Below the pieces are notes generated by a model. That model searched no databases and was not told the origin of the DNA. It was given only the letters and a program-made list of their open reading frames with translations. Both the position numbers and the translations under genes were made by a program. From an uncultured Porphyromonadaceae bacterium (lineage in GTDB: Bacteria > Bacteroidota > Bacteroidia > Bacteroidales > Muribaculaceae): a DNA stretch of 33,928 nt. Location: the NCBI GenBank assembly GCA_947177635.1, contig CAMWVQ010000023.1:1-33928 (forward strand), in the 5' to 3' direction. The first letter of the stretch is position 1; each line of letters begins with the position of its first letter. This document shows, piece by piece, positions 1-8,231 of the stretch.

Positions 1-71
1 CTCCCGCCTCCCGGCTAATTACCCCGGCCTTCTGAAGGAGGACTCCACGACAATCAACCACATTTCCGATA
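1..71. other. Left edge, unassigned
   Basis: This stretch lies upstream of the OPT transporter. Stops fall at 16-18 (frame 1) and 33-35 (frame 3), so an upstream gene could end here, most simply at the TAA at 16-18, but five codons are too few to identify it. A GGAGG-like string near 37-43 is about 30 nt from the next start codon, too far to act as its ribosome binding site. No promoter is recognisable. Confidence 0.4.
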
Positions 72-2096
72 ATGAAAAAAGAAAAGAACTTTCCCCCCGC
101 GAAGGAGGTAGAAGCCCGCGACATCGAGATGACGCCCGAGGCTGACCCCATCGAGTTGCCGGAAAACGCCTTCCGCGAACTCGCCGCCGACGAGAAGTAC
201 AGGCCGCTGATGCATCCGGCCCGCAACTATCCCGAGGTCACGACCTATTCGGTAACCCTCGGCCTGATACTCTGCGTGGTATTCAGCGCGGCAGCCGCCT
301 ACCTGGGCCTGAAAGTAGGCCAGGTGTTCGAGGCCGCCATCCCCATCGCCATCATCGCCGTGGGCCTTTCCGGCGCGCTCGGCAAGAAAAACGCCCTCGG
401 CCAGAACGTAATCATCCAGTCTATCGGAGCCTGCTCCGGGGTAATCGTAGCGGGAGCCATCTTCACCCTCCCGGCCCTTTACATCCTCCAGGCCAAATAC
501 CCTGAAATCACCGTCAACTTCTTCCAGATATTCCTCAGCTCGCTGCTTGGCGGTGTGCTGGGCATACTCTTCTTCATCCCCTTCAGGAAATATTTCGTGA
601 AGGACATGCACGGCAAATACCCCTTCCCCGAGGCCACAGCCACCACACAGGTGCTGGCCAGCGGCCAGAGTGCCGGAGCCGCAGGCGGCTCACAGGCCAA
701 GACCCTCGTAATCGCCTCACTCATCGGCGGTATCTACGACTATGTGGTGGAGACCTTCGGCTTCTGGGCCGGGACTCTCTCGACCACCGTCAGCGAGTGG
801 GGACAGGCCGTGGCCGCGAAGACCAAACTGGTGCTCAGCTGCAACACCGGTGCGGCCGTCCTCGGCCTGGGCTACATCATAGGCCTCAAATACGCATTCA
901 TCATCACCGCCGGCTCGCTCTTCGCCTGGTGGGTAATCGTGCCTCTGATGGGCACATACGGCAACGCCGAGATAGCTGCCATGGCCCCCGAGGCCATCTT
1001 CGGCAACTATGTCAGGATGATCGGCATCGGCGGCATCGCCATGGCCGGTGTCATCGGCATCATCAAGTCGTGGCCCATCATCAAACAGGCGGTCGGACTG
1101 GCCGGACGTGAGTTCAAGGGTGGAGCCACCGGCGACGCCAAGCCCGTGCGCTGGCAGCTCGACATCTCGATGAAGCATATCGTGTTCTTCATCTCGATAG
1201 CCCTTGTGGCAGTGCTGATATTCTTCTGGTTCGGAGTGATACACAACTGGTGGCAGGCCCTGGTGGCCTGGATTGTGGTGACATTCATCGCCTTCCTCTT
1301 CACAACCGTGGCCGCCAACGCCATCGCGATTGTCGGCTCCAACCCCGTCTCCGGAATGACCCTGATGACCCTCATCATCGCGTCGGCCATCTTCGTCGGA
1401 ATCGGCCTCAGCGGCACATCCGGCATCGTGGCCTCGATGGTTATCGGCGGTGTGGTCTGCACAGCCCTCTCAATGGCCGGCGGTTTCGTGACCGACCTCA
1501 AAGTGGGCTACTGGCTCGGCACCACCCCCAAGAAACAGGAGCAGTGGAAATTCCTCGGCACCCTCGTCTCGGCAGCCACTGTCGGAGGTGTCATCCTCGT
1601 TCTCAACCAGGTCTACGGTTTCGACCCCGACAACGCCAACTCCCTCGTCGCCCCCCAGGCCAACGCAATGGCCAAGGTAATAGAGCCTCTCATGATGGGA
1701 GGCGACACCCCATGGATTCTCTATATGGTAGGTGTCATCCTCGCGCTGCTTCTCAACTGGCTTGAGGTGCCCGTGCTGGCGTTCTGCCTCGGCATGTTCA
1801 TCCCCCTCTCGCTCAACACCCCCCTCCTGGTCGGAGGAGCCATCTCGTGGTTCGTGGCCAAGAGCTCGAAAGACAAGGCTGTCAGCGACGCCCGCCGTGA
1901 CCGTGGCACACTCATCGCGTCGGGACTCATCGCCGGAGGTGCCCTCTTCGGAGTGTTCGCGGCCCTCACCCGCTTCTGCGGCTTCGAATACAGCTCTCCC
2001 CTTGAGGCCGGCACCCTCCAGATTCTCGGCATCGTCGCCTATGTGCTTCTGATTGCCTACCTCTGGCTCGACTCCCTCCGCGCCAGGAAACTCTGA
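72..2096 (+). CDS. OPT family oligopeptide transporter
   Basis: This is a 674-aa polytopic inner-membrane protein of the OPT (oligopeptide transporter) family, which imports small peptides or metal-chelate-like substrates by cation coupling. A charged cytoplasmic N-terminus of about 60 residues precedes the first membrane segment (near VTLGLILCVVFSAAAAYLGL). The motif GLKVGQVFEAAIP and the internal NPVSGMTLMTLI are typical of bacterial OPT proteins, and many hydrophobic segments continue to the C-terminus. The length fits the bacterial family (about 600-680 aa). The ATG at 72 is the first good start and no clear Shine-Dalgarno site precedes it. It stands alone: a strong hairpin follows, then a MATE gene. 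The substrate cannot be told from sequence. Confidence 0.92.
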   Translation: MKKEKNFPPAKEVEARDIEMTPEADPIELPENAFRELAADEKYRPLMHPARNYPEVTTYSVTLGLILCVVFSAAAAYLGLKVGQVFEAAIPIAIIAVGLSGALGKKNALGQNVIIQSIGACSGVIVAGAIFTLPALYILQAKYPEITVNFFQIFLSSLLGGVLGILFFIPFRKYFVKDMHGKYPFPEATATTQVLASGQSAGAAGGSQAKTLVIASLIGGIYDYVVETFGFWAGTLSTTVSEWGQAVAAKTKLVLSCNTGAAVLGLGYIIGLKYAFIITAGSLFAWWVIVPLMGTYGNAEIAAMAPEAIFGNYVRMIGIGGIAMAGVIGIIKSWPIIKQAVGLAGREFKGGATGDAKPVRWQLDISMKHIVFFISIALVAVLIFFWFGVIHNWWQALVAWIVVTFIAFLFTTVAANAIAIVGSNPVSGMTLMTLIIASAIFVGIGLSGTSGIVASMVIGGVVCTALSMAGGFVTDLKVGYWLGTTPKKQEQWKFLGTLVSAATVGGVILVLNQVYGFDPDNANSLVAPQANAMAKVIEPLMMGGDTPWILYMVGVILALLLNWLEVPVLAFCLGMFIPLSLNTPLLVGGAISWFVAKSSKDKAVSDARRDRGTLIASGLIAGGALFGVFAALTRFCGFEYSSPLEAGTLQILGIVAYVLLIAYLWLDSLRARKL

Positions 2097-2124
2097 GAAA
2101 CGACAATCCTGATATAAAGACGAG

Positions 2125-2162
2125 TGTATGCCGTAATTGGACTATTTCAATTACGGCATACA
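2125..2162. terminator. Perfect 15-bp hairpin after the OPT gene
   Basis: The arms TGTATGCCGTAATTG (2125-2139) and CAATTACGGCATACA (2148-2162) are exact reverse complements with an 8-nt loop. The hairpin starts about 28 nt past the OPT stop codon. It has no long T tract, as is common for Bacteroidota, so termination is inferred from position and stem strength. Confidence 0.65.
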
Positions 2163-2230
2163 TATTAATCACACTGTCATCCACCTGTTAACCATAACGC
2201 GTCACCATCGCGTTTAACCCCCTTCCGCCC

Positions 2231-3511
2231 TTGAACCGCAAGATACTCCGCCTGGCCATCCCCTCCATCGCCGCCAACATCACAACCCCGCTGCTGGCTC
2301 TGGTCGACACCGCCATCGTGGGACATATGGGAAGCGAACTATACATCGCCGCCATCGCCGTGGGGGGCGTGATGTTCAACATGCTCTACTGGCTATTCTC
2401 CTTCCTCAGGGGAGGGACATCTGGACTGTCGGCCCAGGCCTGCGGGGCCAACGACAACCGCGCCTCCACCCTTGTGCTGCGCAGGGCGCTGATTGTGGCC
2501 GTCGGGGCCGGACTGCTGATGGTTGCCCTCCAACAGCCCATCTTCCGGCTGATGTCGTGGTTCCTTGACGCGGGGGAGGAGACAACGCGGCTGGCCTCCC
2601 TCTATTTCCACATACTCATTTATGGGGCGCCGGCGGTGCTTGGCAACTATGCCATGTCGGGATGGTTTCTGGGGATGCAGAACTCCCGCATGCTGCTGTG
2701 GGTCTCCCTGACAATAAACGTCGTCAACATACTGTCAAGCCTCCTGCTGGTCTATGCGTTCGGCCTCGGGATAGCCGGAGTGGCAACCGGCTCGCTGATA
2801 GCCCAGTGGGTAGGCTTCGGGGCCGGGTTCCTCTTCCTGTGGCGTTACAAGCTCACTTCCACCACCCTGTCTGACATCGTCAGGTGGAGCGAACTGAGAC
2901 GCTTTTTCAGCGTCAACATCGATGTCATGCTGCGCACGGTCTGCCTGATTGCCGTCACCCTTTGGTTCACCCGCGCAGGCTCACTCCAAGGGCCGCTGGT
3001 CCTGGCCGTCAACACATTGTTGATGCAGCTGTTCCTCCTGTTTTCCTATATGATGGATGGCTTCGCATTCGCAGGGGAGGCATTGGTCGGGCGGTTCGTC
3101 GGTGCGCGAGACTTCCCCTCCCTGCGGCTGTGTGTGAAGCGGCTGTTCGTGTGGGGAGCCGCCTGGGCGGCATTCTTCACGCTGCTATATCTCATCGGGG
3201 GAGAAGGCTTCCTGAAGCTGCTCAGCGACGACCCGAACGTCATCGATGCCTCGAGTGAGTATTTCACCTGGGCGTTGACCATCCCGTTCGCCGGATTCGC
3301 GGCGTTTGCCTGGGACGGCGTCTTCATCGGAGCCACCATGACCCGCGGGCTGCTGCTGTCGATGTTCGGAGCGATGGTGACATTCTTCCTGACCTACCTC
3401 CTGCTTTTCCCGACAATGGGCAACCACGCCCTCTGGCTTGCCTTCATCCTCTACCTGGCGGTGCGCGGCATCCTGCAGACCATCATCTTCATCCGCCACC
3501 GGTGGAACTGA
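2231..3511 (+). CDS. MATE family efflux transporter (DinF-like)
   Basis: This 426-aa inner-membrane protein belongs to the MATE branch of the MOP superfamily (DinF-like), which exports drugs or organic cations using an ion gradient. The N-terminal IPSIAANITTPLLALVDTAI and the following GHMGSELYIAAIAVG match the conserved opening of this group, and about 12 hydrophobic segments follow. The start is taken as TTG at 2231: an in-frame stop lies at 2195-2197 and no ATG falls between, while the family begins with MN(R/K)KILRLAIP. No Shine-Dalgarno site or TAnnTTTG promoter is visible upstream. The gene is monocistronic; degraded toxin-antitoxin sequence follows. The substrate is unknown. Confidence 0.9.
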   Translation: MNRKILRLAIPSIAANITTPLLALVDTAIVGHMGSELYIAAIAVGGVMFNMLYWLFSFLRGGTSGLSAQACGANDNRASTLVLRRALIVAVGAGLLMVALQQPIFRLMSWFLDAGEETTRLASLYFHILIYGAPAVLGNYAMSGWFLGMQNSRMLLWVSLTINVVNILSSLLLVYAFGLGIAGVATGSLIAQWVGFGAGFLFLWRYKLTSTTLSDIVRWSELRRFFSVNIDVMLRTVCLIAVTLWFTRAGSLQGPLVLAVNTLLMQLFLLFSYMMDGFAFAGEALVGRFVGARDFPSLRLCVKRLFVWGAAWAAFFTLLYLIGGEGFLKLLSDDPNVIDASSEYFTWALTIPFAGFAAFAWDGVFIGATMTRGLLLSMFGAMVTFFLTYLLLFPTMGNHALWLAFILYLAVRGILQTIIFIRHRWN

Positions 3512-3581
3512 CCCCGACGGGCTTCCATCGTGGCTGAAACGAAATTCCACCGCGAGGCGTTATAATTCAAAAGATAATCGC

Positions 3582-3589
3582 TATCTTTG
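3582..3589 (+). promoter_or_regulatory. Bacteroidota -7 promoter element (TATCTTTG)
   Basis: An exact TAnnTTTG match lies 25 nt before the ATG of the MNT remnant. No TTTG was found at the expected -33 position. It probably once drove the toxin-antitoxin pair and may still be active. Confidence 0.45.
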
Positions 3590-3614
3590 CAACACACCGA
3601 ATAACCGCCGCGAT

Positions 3615-3686
3615 ATGAACCTCATCGAACTAAACCTGCAACGTATTTTTGACCTGTGCAGACGCCACCGGGTCATTCCCGCGTAG
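3615..3686 (+). pseudogene. Remnant of an MNT-type nucleotidyltransferase (MntA-like antitoxin), N-terminus only
   Basis: The reading frame gives MNLIELNLQRIFDLCRRHRV, then three residues and TAG. This resembles the first residues of small Bacteroidota nucleotidyltransferase (MNT) proteins, in which the next segment would carry the GS...D-x-D catalytic motif. That motif and the rest of the domain are absent. The fragment has a promoter-like TATCTTTG upstream and is followed by a HepT-like fragment, the usual gene order of MntA/HepT pairs. The match rests on recall of the family's N-terminus and is short, so it gains support mainly from the neighbouring HEPN fragment. Confidence 0.45.
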
Positions 3687-3732
3687 ATATGACCTTTTTG
3701 AAAAGAACATACCTCTGAGATGCGTCATCTAA

Positions 3733-3885
3733 CGTAAGACAGAGATTATGGGTGAGGCAATAAACCGCATCATACATTCATATGACAATGTACGTCCTGA
3801 TTTCCTTTGGACGCTATTCATCAGGCATATTCCTCTTCTTAAAAAGGATGTCGAAGGTATAATGAAGTCTATGCTTGGACAATAA
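3733..3885 (+). pseudogene. Remnant of a HEPN toxin (HepT/DUF86-like), C-terminal part
   Basis: From 3733 the frame reads RKTEIMGEAINRIIHSYDNV, then VRPDFLWTLF, RHIPLLKKDVE and a stop at 3883-3885. HepT/DUF86 proteins carry a GEAxxR segment, then about 20-30 residues later an RNxxIH(G/S)YD segment with the RX4-6H ribonuclease motif, then a tail with xxxLPxLKxxVE. Here GEAINRI runs directly into IIHSYD, as if an in-frame deletion joined two similar NRI stretches. The upstream Arg of the RX4-6H motif is therefore missing, and a stop at 3730-3732 closes the frame. An ATG at 3748 leaves a 45-codon ORF that could still be translated, but it should lack nuclease activity. Confidence 0.6.
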
Positions 3886-3905
3886 CCGCCGGGGCGTCAT
3901 CCAAC

Positions 3906-4718
3906 TCACTGGGCGAAAAGCTCGTCGATGCGGGCCCGGGAAACACCGTGTCGCAAGGCGAGAGCCGCGTCGGCCTTGGCGTCCTCCTCGCGGTACTGGA
4001 GCAGATGGAGGTAGGCGCGGCAATAGTACAGCTCCCCATCCTCCGGGTCAAGCTCAAGGCCACGGCCTATGTCGTCAGATGCTTCCGCAAGGTCACCCTT
4101 GGCGAGGCGACACATAGCGCGGCCGGTATAATACTCAGCTTTCTCAACCTGCTTGATAAGCTTGTTGTAATATGAGACGGCCTCATCATAGCGTCCCTGG
4201 TTGCTATACATGACTGCCAGCACAAGCAGTGTGTTCGGGTCGTCGGGACGGATGCGTTCCAGTGTGGCAAGGTCAGACTTCGCTCCGGCAGTATCACCAC
4301 CCGTCAACCTGAGATAACCCCTGTTGAAATACGCGTCATAATTCAGGGAGTCCATCGCTATCACCTTGTCGTAATCCTTGATGGCATCCTGCTCGCGCCC
4401 CATATGGCGCAGGATTTTCGCGCGGTTGTTGAGGATGACTGTAGAGGCCGGGGCTATCGCGCGGGCTTCCGACATGGTATGAAGCGCCAGGGAGTCCTCA
4501 CCCCGGTAGAACTGGAACATACCTACATTCGACAGCAGCATCACATTCTGGGGATTGGATGGCTCGCTCTGCATTGCAGCACGCAGCAGCTCCTCAGCTC
4601 GGTTCCAGTCTTGTTTCTTCACCGCCTCATCGGCCAGATCGATGTATTTTATGTAATCACTCGCCGCGAGAAGCGCGGGAAGCACGACCGTCAGGGCCGC
4701 CAACAATATCTTTCTCAT
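3906..4718 (-). CDS. TPR-repeat protein, exported
   Basis: This protein of about 270 aa has a signal peptide (MRKILLAALTVVLPALLAAS) followed by about seven tetratricopeptide repeats of 34 residues up to the C-terminus; examples are RAEELLRAAMQSEPSN, YFNRGYLRLTGGDTAGAKSD and YYCRAYLHLLQYREEDAKAD. TPR arrays are protein-binding scaffolds. The signal peptide places it in the periplasm or on the inner face of the outer membrane. The start is the ATG at 4718; a TTG two codons upstream is less likely. It lies 12 nt after the flippase gene stop and ends the dusB-GIN-flippase-TPR series, so it is probably co-transcribed. No enzymatic domain or specific partner can be named. Confidence 0.85.
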   Translation of the reverse strand: MRKILLAALTVVLPALLAASDYIKYIDLADEAVKKQDWNRAEELLRAAMQSEPSNPQNVMLLSNVGMFQFYRGEDSLALHTMSEARAIAPASTVILNNRAKILRHMGREQDAIKDYDKVIAMDSLNYDAYFNRGYLRLTGGDTAGAKSDLATLERIRPDDPNTLLVLAVMYSNQGRYDEAVSYYNKLIKQVEKAEYYTGRAMCRLAKGDLAEASDDIGRGLELDPEDGELYYCRAYLHLLQYREEDAKADAALALRHGVSRARIDELFAQ

Positions 4719-4730
4719 AACCAATTTTTA

Positions 4731-6218
4731 TCATTCGAGTCTCCTGCCGCGCAAAAAGGCAAGCACCTCTTTTTGTATCACTGAATTAAGCAAGGCGTTG
4801 ATTCCAATATAGAGGGCCAAACAGGTGACTCCCTGACACAACAGCAGCGTCCAGCAGTCGCCTATAAGTGTCGACTCGGCCCAAAGCACTGCCATAATCA
4901 CCAGGGTTTCACCAAGATACGGCAGGCTGTCAACCAGGAATGAGCCGACCGACCGCCCGCTTACCGGCGCTGTCTTTACCACCATCACCCCCCAGCTTAT
5001 GGCTGAGGCGAGAATCTGTCCGGCCAGCAGCAGCTTTATGCCATACACGACATCCCCTCCCCTCTCCATAGCGATGAAAGGGAGGGTGGCGAAAAGGAAT
5101 ACCAGGGCCGCCCCGTCGCGCAAAACCTCCATCGCAACCACCAGCTTCGTCCTTGCCAGGGCAATGACATAATTGTTGTAAAGGGATGTCAGAACGGTGA
5201 ACACCCCCCTGACGAGCAGCAGCTGGAAAAGGATGATGGAGGCGTCCCATTTCTCGCCGAACAGGCAATGGAATACAGGCGTCGCCATGACTATCAGGAA
5301 TCCCATCGCCGGGAAAAGGAGATAGGAGGTGAAGCGGTTCATCTTGGATGTCACACGGGCGAAACGTTCCGCGTCATCCTGCACGGCCGACAAGGCGGGA
5401 AGGAAGGAGGATGTCAGCACCTGCGACAGCGAGCTTATCCCCATCTTGCTCCATTTGTCGGCCTGAGTGTAGTAACCCAACGGCGCGAGCCCCGCACGGT
5501 TGCCGATGAAGAAGGAGTAGATGTTCTGGAACAGCACGTTCAGGAATGAGGAAGCCATCATACCGCTGCCGACCGCGAAAAACGAGCGCAGCGACCGCCA
5601 TGAAAACCGCATAAGGGGCATCCACCCCGACGTGAGCCACAATACAAGGCTCTTGGTGAAATTCAGGGCCAGCGTCTGCCATACTATGGCCCAGGCGCCA
5701 TATCCGGCCACTGCCAGCCATATCCCGACCACCGCTCCGGCAAAAAGCCCCACGGCGTTTGAGACGGCCACCATCCTTACCTCCATCTTCTTCATGAGGC
5801 GGTTGGTCTGCACTATGGCGGAGGCGTTGAGTATGAAGCTCAGGAACATCACCCGGCTTATGGCCACAATCCGCCGGTCTCCCTGGAAACAGTCGGCTAT
5901 CAGCGGGGCGCAGAAAAACAGGATGACATATATAGCCGCCGCGACGGCGAGGTTGAACCACAGGACTGTCGAATAATCAAGCCTGCTCGGGGCCTTGCGC
6001 TGTATCAGGGCGTAGGAGAATCCGCTGTCGACAAAGAGCGAGGCGAATGCCTGGAATACCAGCACCGCCCCTATCAGGCCGAAATCCTCCTGGTCGAGCA
6101 GACGCGCCAGCACAATCCCGGTGACAGCGTACAACAGCTGCTGCGAGACCTTGTCGATGACATTCCATTTCACCGCACCGGCCGTCCGTGTCTTCAATCC
6201 GGCTTCCAAATCCTCCAA
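4731..6218 (-). CDS. Polysaccharide flippase, Wzx/WzxC-like (MOP superfamily)
   Basis: This 495-aa polytopic membrane protein resembles the polysaccharide biosynthesis branch of the MOP superfamily (WzxC/Polysacc_synt type), which flips lipid-linked sugar units across the inner membrane. The N-terminal AVKWNVIDKVSQQLLYAVTG, the DFGLIGAVLVF segment and LGYYTQADKWSKMGISSLSQV are characteristic, and about 14 hydrophobic segments can be counted. The start is TTG at 6218, 3 nt after the GIN gene stop, with a GAGGAGGA Shine-Dalgarno-like string about 7 nt before it inside the previous gene's end; this suggests translational coupling. No glycosyltransferases lie nearby, so it is an orphan flippase and its substrate cannot be inferred. 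Confidence 0.87.
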   Translation of the reverse strand: MEDLEAGLKTRTAGAVKWNVIDKVSQQLLYAVTGIVLARLLDQEDFGLIGAVLVFQAFASLFVDSGFSYALIQRKAPSRLDYSTVLWFNLAVAAAIYVILFFCAPLIADCFQGDRRIVAISRVMFLSFILNASAIVQTNRLMKKMEVRMVAVSNAVGLFAGAVVGIWLAVAGYGAWAIVWQTLALNFTKSLVLWLTSGWMPLMRFSWRSLRSFFAVGSGMMASSFLNVLFQNIYSFFIGNRAGLAPLGYYTQADKWSKMGISSLSQVLTSSFLPALSAVQDDAERFARVTSKMNRFTSYLLFPAMGFLIVMATPVFHCLFGEKWDASIILFQLLLVRGVFTVLTSLYNNYVIALARTKLVVAMEVLRDGAALVFLFATLPFIAMERGGDVVYGIKLLLAGQILASAISWGVMVVKTAPVSGRSVGSFLVDSLPYLGETLVIMAVLWAESTLIGDCWTLLLCQGVTCLALYIGINALLNSVIQKEVLAFLRGRRLE

Positions 6219-6221
6219 ACG

Positions 6222-7013
6222 TCAGTCCTCCTCGGCTCCGGATTTCACATCCTTCATATCGGCAGGGTCGTCGGCCGCCTCTTCGGTGATTTTCCCCTCG
6301 GCGTCCATATGGAAGATCTTCACACCCATGCTGTAATTCCTGACCTTTGCCGGATTTCCCTTGTAATAAAGCTTCCCGGGAAACATACCTTTTATTGTCA
6401 AGGACTCCGTGGCCCAGACACCGGTCGTGCCGGTGCCGAAGAAACGGCAGGAGACATCGGCCGCCTCAAGATTGTCGGCCTGCACCGAGCCTACCCCGGT
6501 GTTGCTGAATGACGCCTGGTCGCATTTGCCTGAGACCACCAGCTGACCGTTGCCGGTCTTTATCGCGCCTTCAAACTTGGTGGCGTGTATATCTTTTATC
6601 ACAAGACGGCCGTTGCCGATTACCGTTGCCTTGAATTCCGGGCAAGCGGCCACCGACGCCACTATTACCGTGGAGTCGCCATTGTTCTGAACCTGGCTGA
6701 GGAATTTGGAATACACCTTCACCACCGGCAACCCCTCGGTCAGCTCCCCTTCGCCGTGAAACTGCTTCTGAACCATCAGCCTCCCCTTCTTGGAGAAGTC
6801 GAAGATAAGCTGGTCGGCAACAGCCCTGGTGGTCTCATAGACGGCCAGCCCCGCCGAGTCCTCGCTGCAGCGGTATTCCACATTTATGCCGTCGTCGACC
6901 ACGAGACGGTTGAAATCCCCCACCTTCAGCTCATAACGGTGAACCTCCTGGGCTGCCAGTGAGGCCACGGCAGTCATAAAAATCGCTATAAATATTGCCA
7001 AATGCTTTTTCAC
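6222..7013 (-). CDS. GIN-domain (DUF2807) exported protein
   Basis: This 263-aa protein has a signal peptide (MKKHLAIFIAIFMTAVASLA, cleaved near AAQ) and a beta-rich body with regularly spaced turns of the form VIGNGRLVIKDI, TGNGQLVVSGK and NTGVGSVQADNLEAADVS. These turns match the head GIN domain (DUF2807), a right-handed beta-helix-like fold common in Bacteroidota cell-envelope proteins of unknown role. The last 40 residues are acidic and low in complexity. The start is GTG at 7013, chosen because it gives a complete signal peptide. It lies 38 nt after dusB and 3 nt before the flippase gene. Surface or periplasmic location is inferred; no function is known. Confidence 0.8.
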   Translation of the reverse strand: MKKHLAIFIAIFMTAVASLAAQEVHRYELKVGDFNRLVVDDGINVEYRCSEDSAGLAVYETTRAVADQLIFDFSKKGRLMVQKQFHGEGELTEGLPVVKVYSKFLSQVQNNGDSTVIVASVAACPEFKATVIGNGRLVIKDIHATKFEGAIKTGNGQLVVSGKCDQASFSNTGVGSVQADNLEAADVSCRFFGTGTTGVWATESLTIKGMFPGKLYYKGNPAKVRNYSMGVKIFHMDAEGKITEEAADDPADMKDVKSGAEED

Positions 7014-7051
7014 GGGATACTATACTTTGATTGGTTCTGGTTTTTGTAAAA

Positions 7052-8083
7052 CTATCTCTCTGGAGGAGCCGTGGAATCCTGCGGCTCGGCGAACGCCTCC
7101 CCGTTGGCCAGCTTCTCCTCCACTGCGGCGATTATGTCGAAGAGTTCCTGCTTGGTGTCGGCCCGGAGCATCCTTATTCGGGTCTCCCGGAAGAAGGGGA
7201 TACCCTTGAACAGCGAGCTAACGGCCAGATGGCGGCGTATATGGAGTATTCCCCTGTATTCATCTATGCGGTCGATGCTCTCATCTATCTGACGGCGCAG
7301 GATGTCGAACTTCTCAGCCATCGTGAGCCGGTGTCTGACCTCACCGTGGAGCAGCGTCTGCTTCATATCGCTGAAAATCCAGGGATTCCCAATGGCGGCC
7401 CTTCCGACCATCACTCCGTCAACACCGTATCGGTCGAACGCCTCGACAAGCTTCCCGGGGGTGGTGATGTCGCCGTTGCCTATCACCGGGATTTTCAGCC
7501 TGGGGTTGGCCTTGACCTTCCCGATCATCTCCCAGTCGGCCTCCCCGTTGTACATCTGCGAACGGGTGCGCCCGTGGACGGTCAATGCCTGTATGCCGCA
7601 ATCCTGCAGCTGTTCGGCCAGGTCGACAATTATCTTCGACTCGTGATCCCATCCCAGACGGGTCTTGACCGTCACCGGTATGCTGACAGCCTTTACCACC
7701 TCGCGGGTAATCTCGAGCATGCGGGGGATGTCGCGGAGCATACCTGCCCCGGCTCCCTTTCCGGCGACCTTTTTCACCGGACATCCGAAGTTGATGTCGA
7801 GTATGTCGGGGCGGGCCTCCTCCACCATCCTGGCGGCTTCAACCATCGGGCCAACCTCACGCCCATAAATCTGTATGGCCGTGGGGCGTTCCCCCGGATG
7901 GATGGAAAGCTTCCTGGTCGTGGCGGCGATGTTGCGTATCAGCGCGTCGGCCGAGACGAACTCGGAATATGTCATATCGGCCCCGAGTTCCTTGCATATG
8001 AGGCGGAACGACTGGTCGGTGACATCCTCCATCGGAGCCAACATCACCGGTCTCTCTCCAAGGTCGACATTTCCTATCTTCAT
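7052..8083 (-). CDS. dusB: tRNA-dihydrouridine synthase DusB
   Basis: This 343-aa cytosolic flavoenzyme reduces uridine to dihydrouridine in the D-loop of tRNA using FMN and NADPH. The N-terminal MLAPMEDVTDQSFR is the Dus signature start. DINFGCPVKKV carries the catalytic Cys (about C101), VKTRLGWD the phosphate-binding Lys (about K140), and HGRTRSQMYNG the conserved His/Arg loop. GNGDI and GVMVGRAAIGNPWIF complete the TIM-barrel FMN site. The length is normal for DusB. The ATG at 8083 is the first residue of the conserved MKIG. It appears to head the dusB-GIN-flippase-TPR series after a 148-nt gap from the M16 gene; no convincing promoter is seen in that gap. The C-terminal 15 residues are a variable acidic/proline tail. 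Confidence 0.96.
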   Translation of the reverse strand: MKIGNVDLGERPVMLAPMEDVTDQSFRLICKELGADMTYSEFVSADALIRNIAATTRKLSIHPGERPTAIQIYGREVGPMVEAARMVEEARPDILDINFGCPVKKVAGKGAGAGMLRDIPRMLEITREVVKAVSIPVTVKTRLGWDHESKIIVDLAEQLQDCGIQALTVHGRTRSQMYNGEADWEMIGKVKANPRLKIPVIGNGDITTPGKLVEAFDRYGVDGVMVGRAAIGNPWIFSDMKQTLLHGEVRHRLTMAEKFDILRRQIDESIDRIDEYRGILHIRRHLAVSSLFKGIPFFRETRIRMLRADTKQELFDIIAAVEEKLANGEAFAEPQDSTAPPER

Positions 8084-8231
8084 AGTTATAATCTTTGCAA
8101 TCGTAAAGTTACTAAAAATCTCTGTCAGTAATCAACAGCCGCGCTGTATCAGGCTACATAACGGCCAACAATTACGCGATTTTAACAAATCTCACCTTCA
8201 TCCGCAGGGGCGGCAACGGATTTCAGGCCGC

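Noticed and set aside
3438-3686. 82-codon plus-strand ORF overlapping the MATE gene end
   Set aside because: Only the last 23 codons resemble a protein family; the upstream part overlaps the MATE gene in another frame and the promoter element.
7031-8131. 366-codon plus-strand frame opposite dusB
   Set aside because: It is a shadow of dusB, whose motifs are complete. The plus-strand translation has no recognisable feature.
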